From the NCBI RefSeq assembly GCF_030272615.1, contig NC_081410.1, forward strand, positions 122,264,640 through 122,328,639: a stretch of 64,000 bases of DNA. Direction: 5' to 3'. The notes beneath the pieces were generated by a model that searched no databases, was not told where the DNA came from, and saw only the letters and a list, made by a program, of their open reading frames with translations. The stretch is from Cryptomeria japonica. Taxonomy: Eukaryota > Streptophyta > Pinopsida > Cupressales > Cupressaceae. Shown here piece after piece: positions 23,935 to 35,083 of the stretch (positions are counted from its first letter, which is position 1; each line of letters starts with the position of its first letter). A program made the translations under genes and the position numbers.

Positions 23935-24483
23935 ACATAGGACACCATATGACTGATCTTGACTATGACTATAGGAGTTACAAAAGAAGAGAAAGAGGGA
24001 GGGAGAGAAGAAGAGAAAGAGGGATGGGGTATGGATGAAGGGAGAAGGGGAGAGAGCGAGAGAGAGAGGGATGGGGTATGGAGGAAGGGAGAAGGGGAGA
24101 GAGAGAGAGAGAGAGGGAGAGGGAGATAGGGAGAGAAGAAGGAGGGGGGACAGAGGGAGAGGAAGAGATATCGAATCTAGGACACAATATGACCCCTAAC
24201 AACATCTAAGGGGTCATATGACACTATATTATCCCTTAGCACACCATAGGACCTATAACGACAAAAAATGATGTCCTAAGCGGTCATAGAACACGATAGG
24301 ACCCTTTAGAACACCATATGGTGTTGTTATGGGTCATTGGTGTCCCGAGGGGTCTTAACGTGTCACAGGACACCATACGACCTCTTAGGAAATAATACGA
24401 CCTCTAATGACACCTAAGGGGTCATATGGTGGGCTAATAAAATGATATATTAAATTTAAAGTTATGAATCGAAAATCATACAA
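23935..24483. repeat. Mosaic of GA repeats and GACACCATATGACC-type motifs
   Basis: 23940-23990 is a fragment of the 568-bp unit (GACTGATCTTGACTATGACT) embedded between purine tracts. 24000-24170 repeats GGGATGGGGTATGGA(G/T)GAAGG. 24180-24430 carries many copies of GACACCATA(T/C)GACC and its inverse CCTAAGGGGTCATATG, a short inverted-repeat family. The last portion reappears at 39740-39868. No gene seen. Confidence 0.75.
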
Positions 24484-25370
24484 CGAGATTCCAAGCGAAC
24501 AAACAATGAGGCTTCGCTAAAAAGAAAGTGTAAGAGCTTGACCTAACCCTAAGAGTACTGCCTAAGTTCTAAAACATACGATGCTATTAAATTTGCAAGG
24601 TTATAAGATTGATCTTGATTGTGATTATAGGAATTACACACTTGATTTCTTTCATGGGTATGTACCATTCCAAGTTGTTTGACAAGTGATGATCATCATA
24701 TACTACCACTGCCATGCATATAACAACTTTAATTTCTGTAGGTCACAGGAATTGTGTAACAACATGGGAACTCTCGCATACCCACCACTATCATTCTACA
24801 GGACATCATATGTGTTACTCTCCCTCTTTCTCTTCCTACCTGTTGTTTCCTTCTGAAAAACATATTGTAGGTACTCTGACTCATCATGTTGCTTTGTTGA
24901 CACTATTTTCCACATCTGTTCTGCTCATTAAAAACACATTCGAGAAGAATATTGCTGTAGGTTTCCTTGTTTGTCATGGTAATACACCTGTGGTTCAATT
25001 TCAAACCCTATTCCTCCTATTCAATATACACACACAAATCCATCAGTCATCGAGACTCCAAGCAAACAAACAACGAGGCTTCGCTAAAAAGCAAGTGTAA
25101 GAGCTTGACCTAACCCCAAGAGTACTGCCTAAGTTCTAAAACATATGATGCTATTAAATTTGCAAGGTTATAAGACTGATCTCGATTGTGACTATAGGAA
25201 TTACACACTTGATTTCTTTCATGGGTATGTACCATTCCAAGTTGTTTGACAAGTGATGATCATCATATACTACCACTGCCATGCAGACAACAAACTTTAA
25301 TTTCTTTAGGTGATAGGCATTGTGTAACAACATGGGAACTCTCGCATACCCACCACTATCATTCTATAGG
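24484..25370 (+). repeat. 568-bp tandem repeat, left part (one full unit and a partial)
   Basis: Unit one is 24484-25052 and unit two starts at 25053. Each begins near GAGA(T/C)TCCAAGC(G/A)AACAAAC, then AGTGTAAGAGCTTGACCTAA, CTTGATTTCTTTCATGGGTA, ACAACATGGGAACTCTCGCA, ACTCTGACTCATCATGTTGC and CAATTTCAAACCCTATTCCT. Unit two is cut at 25370 by the 5' LTR of the Sirevirus-like element. The array resumes at 39740. Frames of ~85 codons in the second half recur in each unit but show no domain. Confidence 0.9.
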
Positions 25371-26146
25371 ACACTCCAATGAGATATTGTAGGTGATTTA
25401 AGGTTTTGTCATTGATGGCAACCTTACAATCCTATGACACCGACAAGACAATTTACCGGCACCAGCAACGACAGACTCTACACCGACACATAGAACACCG
25501 ACAATGAAAGGAAGTATACCGGCACCCAGGTCGACAAGAATTTTGTTTATTATATATTTTGTAATTATTTGTAAAATCATTGTAAGTCGACTTGGCAAGT
25601 TGTAAAATGACTCATATATGTATGAGATCATTATAGAACATTTTGTAAGAAAGGAATAGGCAAAATAAGACAGACCTATTTATGCAAATTATAGGTTAAG
25701 GGTTTATTTAAGAAGCAGAGCTAAAATCGGTACTGGATCTGGCATAGTAGATGCTATTTTGAAGCAGTACAAGACATTGGATTTGCATAATCCAATTTGT
25801 AAGACAATGAGACTTCCCATTTTGTAATTGAGCAGTGAGCTCTAGGCACTTTGCCTTCTTGCATGTGCAAGCCCCTATTGTAGCAGTAATATTCTCTTAT
25901 TGGCCAGTAAGTGAATATTGTGGGTCACGAATCCCACCGAGGTTTTTCCCACACTCAGTTTCCTCGTTAAACTATTGTGTTATGGTGTGCTTTTCATGTG
26001 GTTGATGTTATCTTTGTTTATTGCATTACTTTTTGTTTACCGATATACAGTACTGATATGCTTTACATATTTTAAGTTAAGAAAATTATTAAACCGGTTA
26101 GATACTGATTCACCCCCCCCTCTCAATATCTTTGGGAATCCTAACA
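25371..26146 (+). repeat. 5' LTR of the Sirevirus-like element
   Basis: Matches 38951-39739 from ACACTCCAATGAGATATTG to the end GGGAATCCTAACA. It lacks the first bases, TGTTGGCAAATGCA, seen at the 3' LTR. Differences from the 3' copy are scattered through the length, more than between the LTRs of the nested element, so this insertion is older. Confidence 0.85.
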
Positions 26147-26148
26147 AT

Positions 26149-26160
26149 TGGTATCAGAGC
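26149..26160 (+). other. Primer-binding site (initiator Met tRNA type)
   Basis: TGGTATCAGAGC, two bases after the LTR end. This 12-mer is the standard initiator-methionine tRNA primer site of plant Ty1/copia elements. Confidence 0.85.
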
Positions 26161-26217
26161 CTGGTTCTCTATTTTCAGAAGCCTAGCAACTTGAGGAAGA
26201 TCTTGACACCGGTAGAG

Positions 26218-27249
26218 ATGGATAACTTGATGAAGCAATTAGAAGCAACTCTCTTAGACTATGATATAGAAAAGTTGAAAAATATCAAACTTGAAGATGA
26301 TCTAAAAGCTGCACAGGACATTATTCAAGCACTTCAAGAAAATCTTACCATTACAAGAAACAAGAGAAGAGAACTTTGTGAAAATATGCAAAATGAGAAT
26401 GATGAAAAGGAAACTCTTAGTGATTTGATGAATAAGCTGAAACAAGAAAACATGACAACAAAGAATGAGATGCAGGATATGACTATGAGATTTTGTAAAG
26501 AAATTGAAGATAGAAAGAAGAATGAAGAAGATTTGACTAGAAGGCTGAATGATGCTGCAAATGAAAACACAAGACTTAGTTATGAAAATGATATGTTGAA
26601 GACAGATCTGATGCATGCACAAAATGACTCAAATGAACTTATGAGACGGAAAGGTATCTTGGAAAGAGAACTGGATACTGCAAATCAACACAAGGAAAAA
26701 TTCAAGAAAAGCTCAGAAGAACTTGGTGACTTGTTGAAGAATCAGAAACCTAATAGTGACACTAATGGCCTTGGCTTTGAAGCTGGTGAAAGCTCCGGTA
26801 CTGCAAACACACATGATCATAGCAAACCAGTAAGACAACCTACTGCTTATAAATTTAATGGCAAATGCTTTAACTGTAAGAAGTATGGTCATAGAGCAAA
26901 TCAATGTAGATCTAGAAATTATCAGAGCACTAATACACCCACCGGTCAATGCTCCAAATGCAACAAAATTGGTCATAACTTAGAAAATTGCAGAATGAAT
27001 GTAAGATGTTATGTTTGTGGAAGATTTGGACACTTATCTAATCAATGTAGAACACAAACCGACATAGGATATGGGAAAGCTATTCAGAAAAACAATGTGA
27101 CTTGTTATGCTTGTAACAAGATTGGACATATTGCAAAATTCTACAGAAGTAAGGCATCACCGGCAAGTAATAATTGTGCTAGTTTGAAAGGTAAAGAAAA
27201 GGTTGAAGAGGTAAAGCATCACCGGCAAGTAATAATTGTGCTAGTTTGA
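26218..27249 (+). CDS. Gag-like protein with coiled coil and zinc knuckles
   Basis: ATG at 26218 (MDNLMKQLEATLLDYDIEKL). The open frame extends upstream into the LTR, but this is the first Met after the primer site. Residues ~1-190 are heptad-rich, Lys/Glu/Asn-rich and coiled-coil-like. A Ser/Gly linker follows, then four CCHC boxes: CFNCKKYGHRANQC (from ~217), CSKCNKIGHNLENC (~245), CYVCGRFGHLSNQC (~264), and CYACNKIGHIAKFY (~296), where the last Cys is Tyr. Total 343 residues. The usual N-terminal copia Gag core was not recognised. A 68-bp tandem duplication at 27150-27285 changes the reading at its C-terminus. It would bind and package element RNA. Confidence 0.75.
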   Translation: MDNLMKQLEATLLDYDIEKLKNIKLEDDLKAAQDIIQALQENLTITRNKRRELCENMQNENDEKETLSDLMNKLKQENMTTKNEMQDMTMRFCKEIEDRKKNEEDLTRRLNDAANENTRLSYENDMLKTDLMHAQNDSNELMRRKGILERELDTANQHKEKFKKSSEELGDLLKNQKPNSDTNGLGFEAGESSGTANTHDHSKPVRQPTAYKFNGKCFNCKKYGHRANQCRSRNYQSTNTPTGQCSKCNKIGHNLENCRMNVRCYVCGRFGHLSNQCRTQTDIGYGKAIQKNNVTCYACNKIGHIAKFYRSKASPASNNCASLKGKEKVEEVKHHRQVIIVLV

Positions 27250-27285
27250 AAGGTAAAGAAAAGGTTGAAGAGGTAAAGCAAGAAT

Positions 27286-27698
27286 TCTCAAAACAATGGA
27301 TCAGAAAGTCAAATATAAATATTGATAGGACTACCACTCCACCGACAGAACATAATAACACTCCACCGGTAGGAGACTCTTCATCTAACTGAAGAAAATT
27401 CCTTTGAGGGTTTGGCAATCAAATGTGAAACATGCTATTATTCCCTCGGTTGATGGTGAGAAGTTGAAATTACTTCTATACCGATAGATAAAGTTAAGTC
27501 ATTACTTAACCAACAAGCATTAAATGTGGTGGTTGGCAAAATTAACATTATAAAACAAGTATTTTGGCTCCATTTTCATTTCATCGAGCATTCAAATCTT
27601 CAAGAGCGCTAAAATTCCGAGCGAAGGCATTCCAAGCAAAGAAGTGAAGAAATTCATCAAGCAATCATTCCTTAAGGCAGATAAAGGTACTTCTAACC
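27286..27698. other. Spacer between gag and the second ORF
   Basis: No pol domain in any frame. A short Pro/Thr-rich continuation of gag (TTTPPTEHNNTPPVG-like, near 27330-27370) is followed by untranslated-looking sequence, including CATTTCATCGAGCATTCAAA, leading to the ATG at 27699. This is where a full Sirevirus would carry several kilobases of pol. Confidence 0.55.
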
Positions 27699-28520
27699 AT
27701 GGCTTCTTCATCAGTTCCTGAATTCATTGCAAACCCTACTGTTGTTGAAATTATTAAACGCCCTAGACCCGTATTCCAATTAGTTCCTAAAATTGCCAAG
27801 AAAGATGATAATATTGGTGCATTTTCCCAAATCCCTAAAGTAGTAGTTTTTGCTAAAGGCCCTAGAATGTATATACATTGTCATATAGAGGAATTAGGTG
27901 ATGAAGAAATTAAGAATATGTATAAATCTGTAATCTGTGATGAATCTGGAAATATCAAACCTGAACACAAGATAGTTGAAACCCTAGGATTCACTGAAAT
28001 TCTCAGTATCCCGGATTTTCCCAAGGATGTTATAAGGATAGTACTAAGCAGGGTACATGGTGCATTGTTCTGGTTGGACTCAGTTCACAAAATCACAAAA
28101 GAAGCAATAAAGGCTGTGACAGGGTTACCTTCCACCAGTAACAGACCTGATAAAACAAAGAAGGTCTCAAATGACCTAGTGATTAACCTAACTGGTGCAA
28201 CATCTAATAAGAGATCTTTAAGGGTAAATGATGTAACGGATATCAATGTCAGATTCATCAATATGATCTTAGGCTACAAAACCACACATGCAAATAGGTT
28301 AAACTCAGTCTCTAGCCTATGCATAAAAAGTGCCTATGACATGGTTAATGATAATGCAAAAATGGATGTGTGCGAATGACTTAAAGATGAACTAATTGAC
28401 ATTTTGGGAAAGATAACGAAAGACAAAAAGGGGACATTTAGATTTGGAAACCTACTCGTCTGTCTAATGCTACACATAACCAAACAAGTACCTGGTATCG
28501 GTAACATAAATCTTGGTTTT

Positions 28521-28525
28521 GATAT
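28521..28525. other. Target-site duplication GATAT (left); right copy 36320-36324
   Basis: GATAT precedes TGTAAAGCG at 28526 and follows GACGCTACA at 36319. Removing the element and one copy restores the second-ORF frame (GFDILIGKQL), which independently confirms the boundaries. Confidence 0.92.
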
Positions 28526-29728
28526 TGTAAAGCGAAAAATCGCGATCGAACCCTAGTTGCTCTCCCCTCTTCCAACTCCGAGGAGAGAGAAGGGAGAGTC
28601 ACTAGGGTTGATGGTTTTCACTTAAGGGAGAGACTTTAGATTCAAAAGAGGGGTTGAAACCCACAAGATCCAATCCCACACAATGCAAGATTGGATGCTA
28701 AATGAGTTTCAAGGGTTAAGACAACAAGGCTACCCTCTTTTGTAAAGAATGTTGATAGAAGAATTAAGCTAGGAATGCATAGAAAGTGACAAAGATTCGC
28801 TTATAAACTGAGATAGGGATATAGGATGAAGCTGCGGACCTGGAATTAGCAGTAAAATGTCGACACAGCGCTGTCCTGCAAATTTGAGCAAAAGTTGACG
28901 GGACGATGGCGCCCGGCGTGCACACGGTCCTCCGAAAAATCCGCGAAACGAAGGGGGATCTATTCGTCTCTGCACAAGGATTCCAGATCTTCAATTTCAG
29001 CCGCGTACCTGCAACCTACACACAGAAAAGCGAAGACGATTGGGGGGTTAGGGATTAGGGGTTTGCCTTTAGGTCAAACCCCAGTTTTGGAATTAACCAA
29101 GAAATGAGAAATGCTGTAAATGTAATGTAAAACAAGTACTAATACCTTGTTGTAAGGATGTTTGTATCCTTATGTGCGAAGGTATAGATGTTGTTGTTTG
29201 TTGTATTGTTGTATGTTGTATGTAGCATGTAGTATGTGATCTCCTCTTCAATGGTTGAATCCTTGTCTTGAATGCAACACTTAGCCTTGAATGGAGACTT
29301 GAAATGATCAATTACTTGAAGGAATGCTTGAATGCTTGAATGCTTGAGTATAGTTTCCACGCCTTTTCCATCATATCGAATGAAAGAGGAAAATGTCATT
29401 TATATACTTGTCAATTAGGGTTAATAGACTGATTTTCCCGACCTTAGGCCGACCAGGAAAGTTAATTTTCCAATTTGCAAACATAAAGACCCGAAGTGCA
29501 AAAGAGACCGGGCCCAAAATAGGACCTAGGGACCAGGGCGCTGGGCGCTCTGGTCCCACCTCCCGAGACAGCAGGGTGCAAAGGAGGTTCAGGCCAGAGT
29601 GCAAGAAAATGCAGTTTTTGGTGTCGTGAGCAAGTTTCGGGGTCTCCATTCAGGTTCAGTGTTGCGTCGCCATCGTGAAGACCCAAATGCAGTCAAAATT
29701 GCAAGTGTCACAATTTTAGGACGCTACA
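28526..29728 (-). repeat. LTR of the gag-protease element (3' LTR in sense)
   Basis: Starts TGTAAAGCGAAAAATCGCGA and ends AGGACGCTACA. It carries a stretch of GTTGTTGTTTGTTGTATTGT repeats and GAATGCTTGAATGCTTGAAT. It lacks the ~30-bp GGACCAGGGCG duplication found in the other copy. Open frames across it are mirrored in the other LTR and are not genes. Confidence 0.93.
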
Positions 29729-30469
29729 TTTAGCCCCCACTTTAGCGGGAGTATAAGCGTACGCTCATACTTCCAGTAAAGTACAAGGAAACAACATTGA
29801 AAAACTTTCACGACGTCAAGGAGGCAAGATACACCAAGCCTCCAGTGGACTAAGGATCTTACGACTTCGATTGACAAAGTAAAAGGGAAGATCACGAGGG
29901 AGAACCATGACTGTCAGTAGTAAGGTTCCCTCACTATGAGTCATGCAAGAAAGATATCAAAAATTTTCAAGGCAAGGCTAAATTTACCAAGAAATTTTCA
30001 AGTATCTTGAAAAGATATGAACGGGATGTATGCCCCCCTACGTTAAAGCGATCACACACGCCTCACCGGGGGTGATTGCTTTAAGGTAGTGATACATATA
30101 AGAAATGAGAAAGGAGCACATTATCACAAGGATTTAGCCCCCAAGTGTGAGATAAGCCCAAGGATAATAGACACAAAACACAAAGCACAAGGTGACTTCG
30201 CTTTCCTCGGGGTCAGTATGCTGTATGATAATTCATGTATATCATATGTATGTATGCATAATTGTTCTTCATTCCCAAATCAAGGAAGGTCACCTAGAAG
30301 AAGGGAACACATGTGTCTTTTGAGTTAGCATGAGAGAGACCAAAAGAGGTCGCAATGCTTTGCATCGTCCTCAAGCAGACAACACTAAGGACAACAAATA
30401 GAAGAATGAGAATAACACATAGAGGAAGTAACAAAAGAGAGGGGGAGAGAATCTGCTATGCTAATGAAA
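29729..30469 (-). other. 3' region and polypurine tract of the gag-protease element
   Basis: On the minus strand, AAAGTGGGGGCTAAA abuts the LTR (29729-29745) and serves as polypurine tract. The rest holds no recognisable domain. This is where pol would be expected in a full element. Confidence 0.7.
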
Positions 30470-33400
30470 CTAGTCTAGCACGTCATCTACCCCCCGATCT
30501 TGCTGATCAATGTTTCTGGAAGGTAGGGAACACGCTAGAGGAGGAACATCCAACACAGCAGATGGAGCTATCACAAGATCCAAACAAGGGCTATGTTCAT
30601 GTTCCGAGCCACATTGTTCTTGTCTAGGAGCTAGGATAAGTGCTTTAGAAAATTCGTTAGATAAATGGTTATCAATATCAACAAGTTCATATTCACTATC
30701 AGAATGAACAGGAGAAGTAACATTTGCATCATGAATAACATTTTCATCTATATCATCGTCAAGATTTATAAAAATAGGATCTTTAACTCGCACAGGATCA
30801 AGACCATCATGCATCTTATGTTTAGGAGATTTCGGCTCAATCGTCGGCTGAGGAGAAAATGGAATAATGCTTGTTGAATGTGTTTTTGGGGATTGCAAAG
30901 TTTGAGCTCTAAGACGACGCTTTCGCCGGCGTTCACGTGCAGAACGATTTCATCTAGTCTTAGTAGGAAGTTGAGAAGATTGAGGAGGAGGAACGTTCTC
31001 ATCCTTATTACTTGGGTGTTTAGGTTGTGGTCTCTTAGGCTGAATAATAGGAGAAGAGGAGGGTCTCTTCTCTCCATAAGAGGAAGGAGGAGGAACTGCT
31101 CCATATAAGGGAGGAATATTCGGTTTAGGAAGGAGACCAAGCCCATCATGACGAGGAGGTATAGGTCTACTTTTAGAAGGTTTATTAGGTATAGGCATAG
31201 TCACATCCATAGGAATGGGTTGGGAATCTTCTTGAGGAAAGACATTAGTTTTATCTTTCAGAGGAAGAACTTCCTTCTCAAGAATGATAGGAATGTCAAG
31301 TTTGGGTGTTCTAGGTTCACTTAGAGATAGGATCATGTCTTTTTTCCACTTTTGATAAGATTTGAAAAGATGATCACTTCGCGGAGGAAGAGATTGGAAT
31401 TGTTTAGGCCAAAAGTAATCAATAGGAACGTTAGAAGTTCTTTCAGCTGGTTTAAAGAGACTATGATTGACAGTAACAACTTCACCATTATGGGGAAATT
31501 TCAGACACTTGTGAATAGGAGAAGCAATAGCTTTCATGGAAGATAGCCAAGGATAGCCTAGCTTCACACGAAATTGTTCAGATGATGGAATAATAGCAAA
31601 GTCCACATCAAGGGATTTGTTATGGACCTCAATAGGTAATGTAATAGAACCAATTGCAGGAGAAGAAAATGCATCAAATAGTTTCACAACCACATTTGTT
31701 TCATCATAGATCACTTGATTCAATTGCAAAGTAAAAAGAAATTCTTCAGTAATGACATTAACCATACAAGAAGGATCAATAAGCACTCCACGACAAGGTG
31801 TATTCTTGACTTTTGCAACTATATATAAAGGACCATCAGGTGCCCTGATAGTTTCACTAGAATCAAAGGTGATGGAAGGTTCTTTAGGGATTTTCTACTG
31901 CTCTACAAAGTTAATCACATTCGGAGTCATAGACACAAGATCATCAGGTGAGACAGAGGAATCAGTAGTATCAATCGCATTAGAGGTATGAGAAGGCAAT
32001 GGATCAGTGAAAATCTGAAGATTTTGGTTAGGAGGAGCTACAGATGTGTTGCCTTTATCATTCACTCCAGAAACAGAGATTGTATTATTATCAATCAAAT
32101 CTTGAATTTTCCCCTTTAAAGCAAAACATTTTTCAGTATCATGCCCAGGTTGATGATGAAATTGACAAAAAGATTTGTTATCAAAATAGGGTGAATTAAT
32201 CTTTGCAGGATCAATTTGCCTTATAGGAGGAAGAGTAAGCACATTTTGTTCCAATAACTTATTCATAATACTATGCAATGATTCATTCAAAGGAGTAAAC
32301 TTTCTTTCTCTCTTGAAAAACTTAGAAATAGGAGACACACCTGATGCTGCATTCACATTGTTGTTGATGATGTTTTCATTGAATTTAATGGACTCTCTGT
32401 TCGGTTTAAACTTCCCAAATGGTTGTTGACTACTATCACCCTTATCACTCGGAGCCATAGGATTTGGTTGTTCCATTTGACTCACAGTCAGTTGATAATT
32501 GTGAAGAGTTGCGCACAACTGTTGGAAAGAAGTAAACTCAGAAAACAGGAGTTTTTCTCTAATGTCTTTTTGTAAATTAGAAATAAAGATTCTTTGAATA
32601 TCATTGTCAGGCACTGGAAAGGAAATTTGAGCATACAAATGCTTATATCTACCAATGAAATCAGTCACTTTTTCTTTAACACCTTGTTTACAATGCATTA
32701 AATCAATCAAAGTAACTTTAGGACTTATATTGTTTTGAAATTGTTGAATGAAAGCATTTGCAAGTTGTTCAAAAGAAGTAATAGAATAGGAAGGCAACGA
32801 GCAATACCATTGTAGGGCTTTGTCTCTTAATGTTCTAGTAAATAGTTTTGCAAGCAACCTTTGGTCATAAGCAAAATCAGTACATATTGTTTGAAAGGTC
32901 TTAACATGTGTTAGAGGATCACCCTTACCATTATAAAGCTCCAAATGCGGAATTTCAACATGTTTAGGGGGAATAGCTCGAAAAATGTCAAAAGAAAGTG
33001 GACTCGCAACATCAAATGTGGGCACACTAAACTTAGATTGATTCATAGAGGCAATTTGTTGCTGTAAAGAAGAGACAGTTTGTGCAAGATTGTTAATGGT
33101 TGCTTCAGTCGAAGAGTTCATATTAGACATGTTAGATTGTGATGGAGGTGTTATGTTATTGAAAGAAGGTAGAGAGTAAGGTGGTGGGACACTATGATAG
33201 TTAGTCATAGTAGATGATTGGACAGGAGGAACACTACAAGAAGGAATGGAATGATTAAATGAATTGCCCCCTTGTGTCATGTTCATTTGTGGAGATATAA
33301 GAGGAACACTCACTGAAGGAATGAATGAAGAAGTTGGATTAAATGAAGGAAGAGGGTTGATTGAAGAAGAGGGATTCCCCCCATGACTGGTGATCATAGG

Positions 33401-33901
33401 AGGAATGTCTTGTGTTGAAGTAGTCATTATGTTTGATGTAAAAATAGGTATGCTAGCAATAGAAGTCATCAAAGGAATAGAATGATTGACTTGAGTAGGA
33501 GGTTGTGTATAACCTAAGGTTTCGGCACAACTTTTCATAGGCATCACATTTGAATCCACAATGTGTGCAATACCACGCAAAATATCAATTCCATTCTTAT
33601 CACTTTGAAGCATACGTTTTAGACCCTCAATTAAAGGAAGAGCTTGACTATCGGGGTATTCTTGAGACATCCACTGTCGAAAATCGTCAAATTGGTTATC
33701 CAATTTTGAAAGTTGTTCTACAGAAACCTCATGGAGAGCTTCTTCATCATTAAGAGGATTAGAGGAATTACCCATGTCCTCGTTAAAAAGACCATTCAAA
33801 TTAGGTTCCATCTCCTCAGTAATTAAACCTTGAAAGGACTTAATTCTAAGGCTTCGTCTAACAGGAATAGTGTAAGTAGGGCTTATTGTTGTAAAACTCA
33901 T
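30470..33901 (-). pseudogene. Gag-protease polyprotein of the nested gypsy-like element, two in-frame stops
   Basis: One frame of 1143 codons from ATG 33901 (MSFTTISPTYTIPVRRSLRI), interrupted only by TAG at 31895-31897 and TGA at 30950-30952. Residues ~1-290 are low-complexity Ser/Pro/Asn. Residues ~310-500 form a retrotransposon Gag core (HLELYNGKGDPLTHVKTF, ALQWYCSLPSYSITSFEQLA). Near residue 580 is CQFHHQPGHDTEKC, the C-x2-H-type knuckle of plant gypsy Gag. After the first stop comes an aspartic-protease-like region, VLIDPSCMVNVI (residues ~706-717), where DPS replaces the usual DSG/DTG. The C-terminal part is Pro/Ser-rich and basic. If either stop is real in vivo, it gives Gag alone; the stops may be decay (CAG-to-TAG and CGA-to-TGA). 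Confidence 0.8.
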
Positions 33902-35061
33902 GCACTAGAGAAAGAGAGAAGATTTTGAATTTTAGAGGTAGCAAATTTCAGTAAAACCAGCCAATCTTCCAGCTTTAAGCTGTTAAATACAATCAGGACA
34001 ATCTCCCGAAATTTCGGAAAAAATGTCCGGGACCGTGGCGCTCGGGGTGCACACGGTCCTCGCAACTTTTTTCGAAATTTGCAGGGATGAAAGTTATGAT
34101 GATTTCACAGCTAACCTGAAAAAATTGAGTGATTTTACGATCTGTAGATAGGCCAAATTAAAGTTGCAATCTCAAAATTGAACCCTACCAAGATTGTCGA
34201 AAAATACAAAATTTGAATTTTGAAAAAGAGAGGGAAACTGAAATTTTGAATTTTATGATTTTAGAGGGAATACCAAAAGCAATGCAAGTTTTGGATTTTA
34301 AAAATTGACTTAATTTCACGCAAAATTCGATTTTGAAAGCGGAAATCAAAGTTGTTGTAATTAAGCACTTAATTTCAAAAGTCCCAAATTGCAAAAATTT
34401 GAATGAATCACTGAAATTTCGAATGAATGATAACACACTTTTCAGATTTAGGATAGTAAGAAACACAATTTTGACACAAATTTCAATTTCAACAATTTTT
34501 GAATGATTAAAAGCCTCAATCCAAGCAATTGCTAGACCAACTTTGACTGTAATTTTGAAGGTGTTAAAATTAATAAAATCAGCCAAAATTCTGGATTTTA
34601 GCAGAAAAATACAGTAAGATCTCGCTCCCGAAATTTCGGAAAAAATGTCGGGGACGATGGCGCTCGGAGTGCACACGGTCCTCGCAACTTTTTTCCAAAT
34701 TTTCAGGGATGAAAGATATTGTGATTTTATTGCGGAATCCAAAGTTACAGCTGATTTGGAGATGTTTTGATCAGTGAAATTATCAGTCAAAGGTTGAATC
34801 AAGAGGGTTTCAAAAATTAGGGTTTTGACACTTAACCACTTAATTTTCAAAATTAAAGCACAAATATGAATTGATAATTTGTAATAGAAGGGCAGATCTG
34901 AAACAAGCATCAACAATTAAACATTTCACAAGTTTAATTACTAAAAAAGAAAATTTAGGGTTTTTATGCAATTAACCTTTAAAATTTTGCAAAAGATCAA
35001 ACATGGAAATGTAACCAAGGAATCCAATTTTCAGATCTAACTATGAATAATCAGAAAGGAT
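33902..35061 (-). other. 5' untranslated leader of the gag-protease element
   Basis: About 1.1 kb between the primer site and gag with no gene. A ~70-bp block reading CCCGAAATTTCGGAAAAAAT, then TGGCGCTCGG and TGCACACGGTCCTCGCAACT, occurs twice (about 34006-34075 and 34627-34695). A third, shorter version lies in each LTR (about 28905-28940 and 35465-35500). The open frame at 34185-34916 is Ile/Phe/Lys-rich with no domain and is not called. Confidence 0.6.
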
Positions 35062-35080
35062 GTTCACGTCGGGTTCACCA
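35062..35080 (-). other. Primer-binding site of the gag-protease element
   Basis: On the minus strand, TGGTGAACCCGACGTGAAC starts three bases after the LTR end (CTTTACA, 35084). The position and initial TGG fit a tRNA-primed site. I cannot name the tRNA. Confidence 0.65.
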
Positions 35081-35083
35081 AAA

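Noticed and set aside
22812-24205. Long Ser/Leu/Pro or Arg/Glu open frames (up to 378 codons) on both strands
   Set aside because: Produced entirely by GA/CT repeats; no start context, no domain, and frames exist in all phases.
24714-25100. Recurrent ~80-128 codon frames in the 568-bp units
   Set aside because: They recur because the DNA repeats. Protein-level conservation is no stronger than in surrounding bases and no domain is seen.
28764-29686. Short frames duplicated at 35324-36304
   Set aside because: Both sets lie within the two LTRs of the gag-protease element and are repeat shadows.
34185-34916. 243-codon minus-strand frame upstream of gag
   Set aside because: Low-complexity Phe/Ile/Lys/Ser composition from AT-rich leader DNA; overlaps the repeated GC-rich block and shows no domain.
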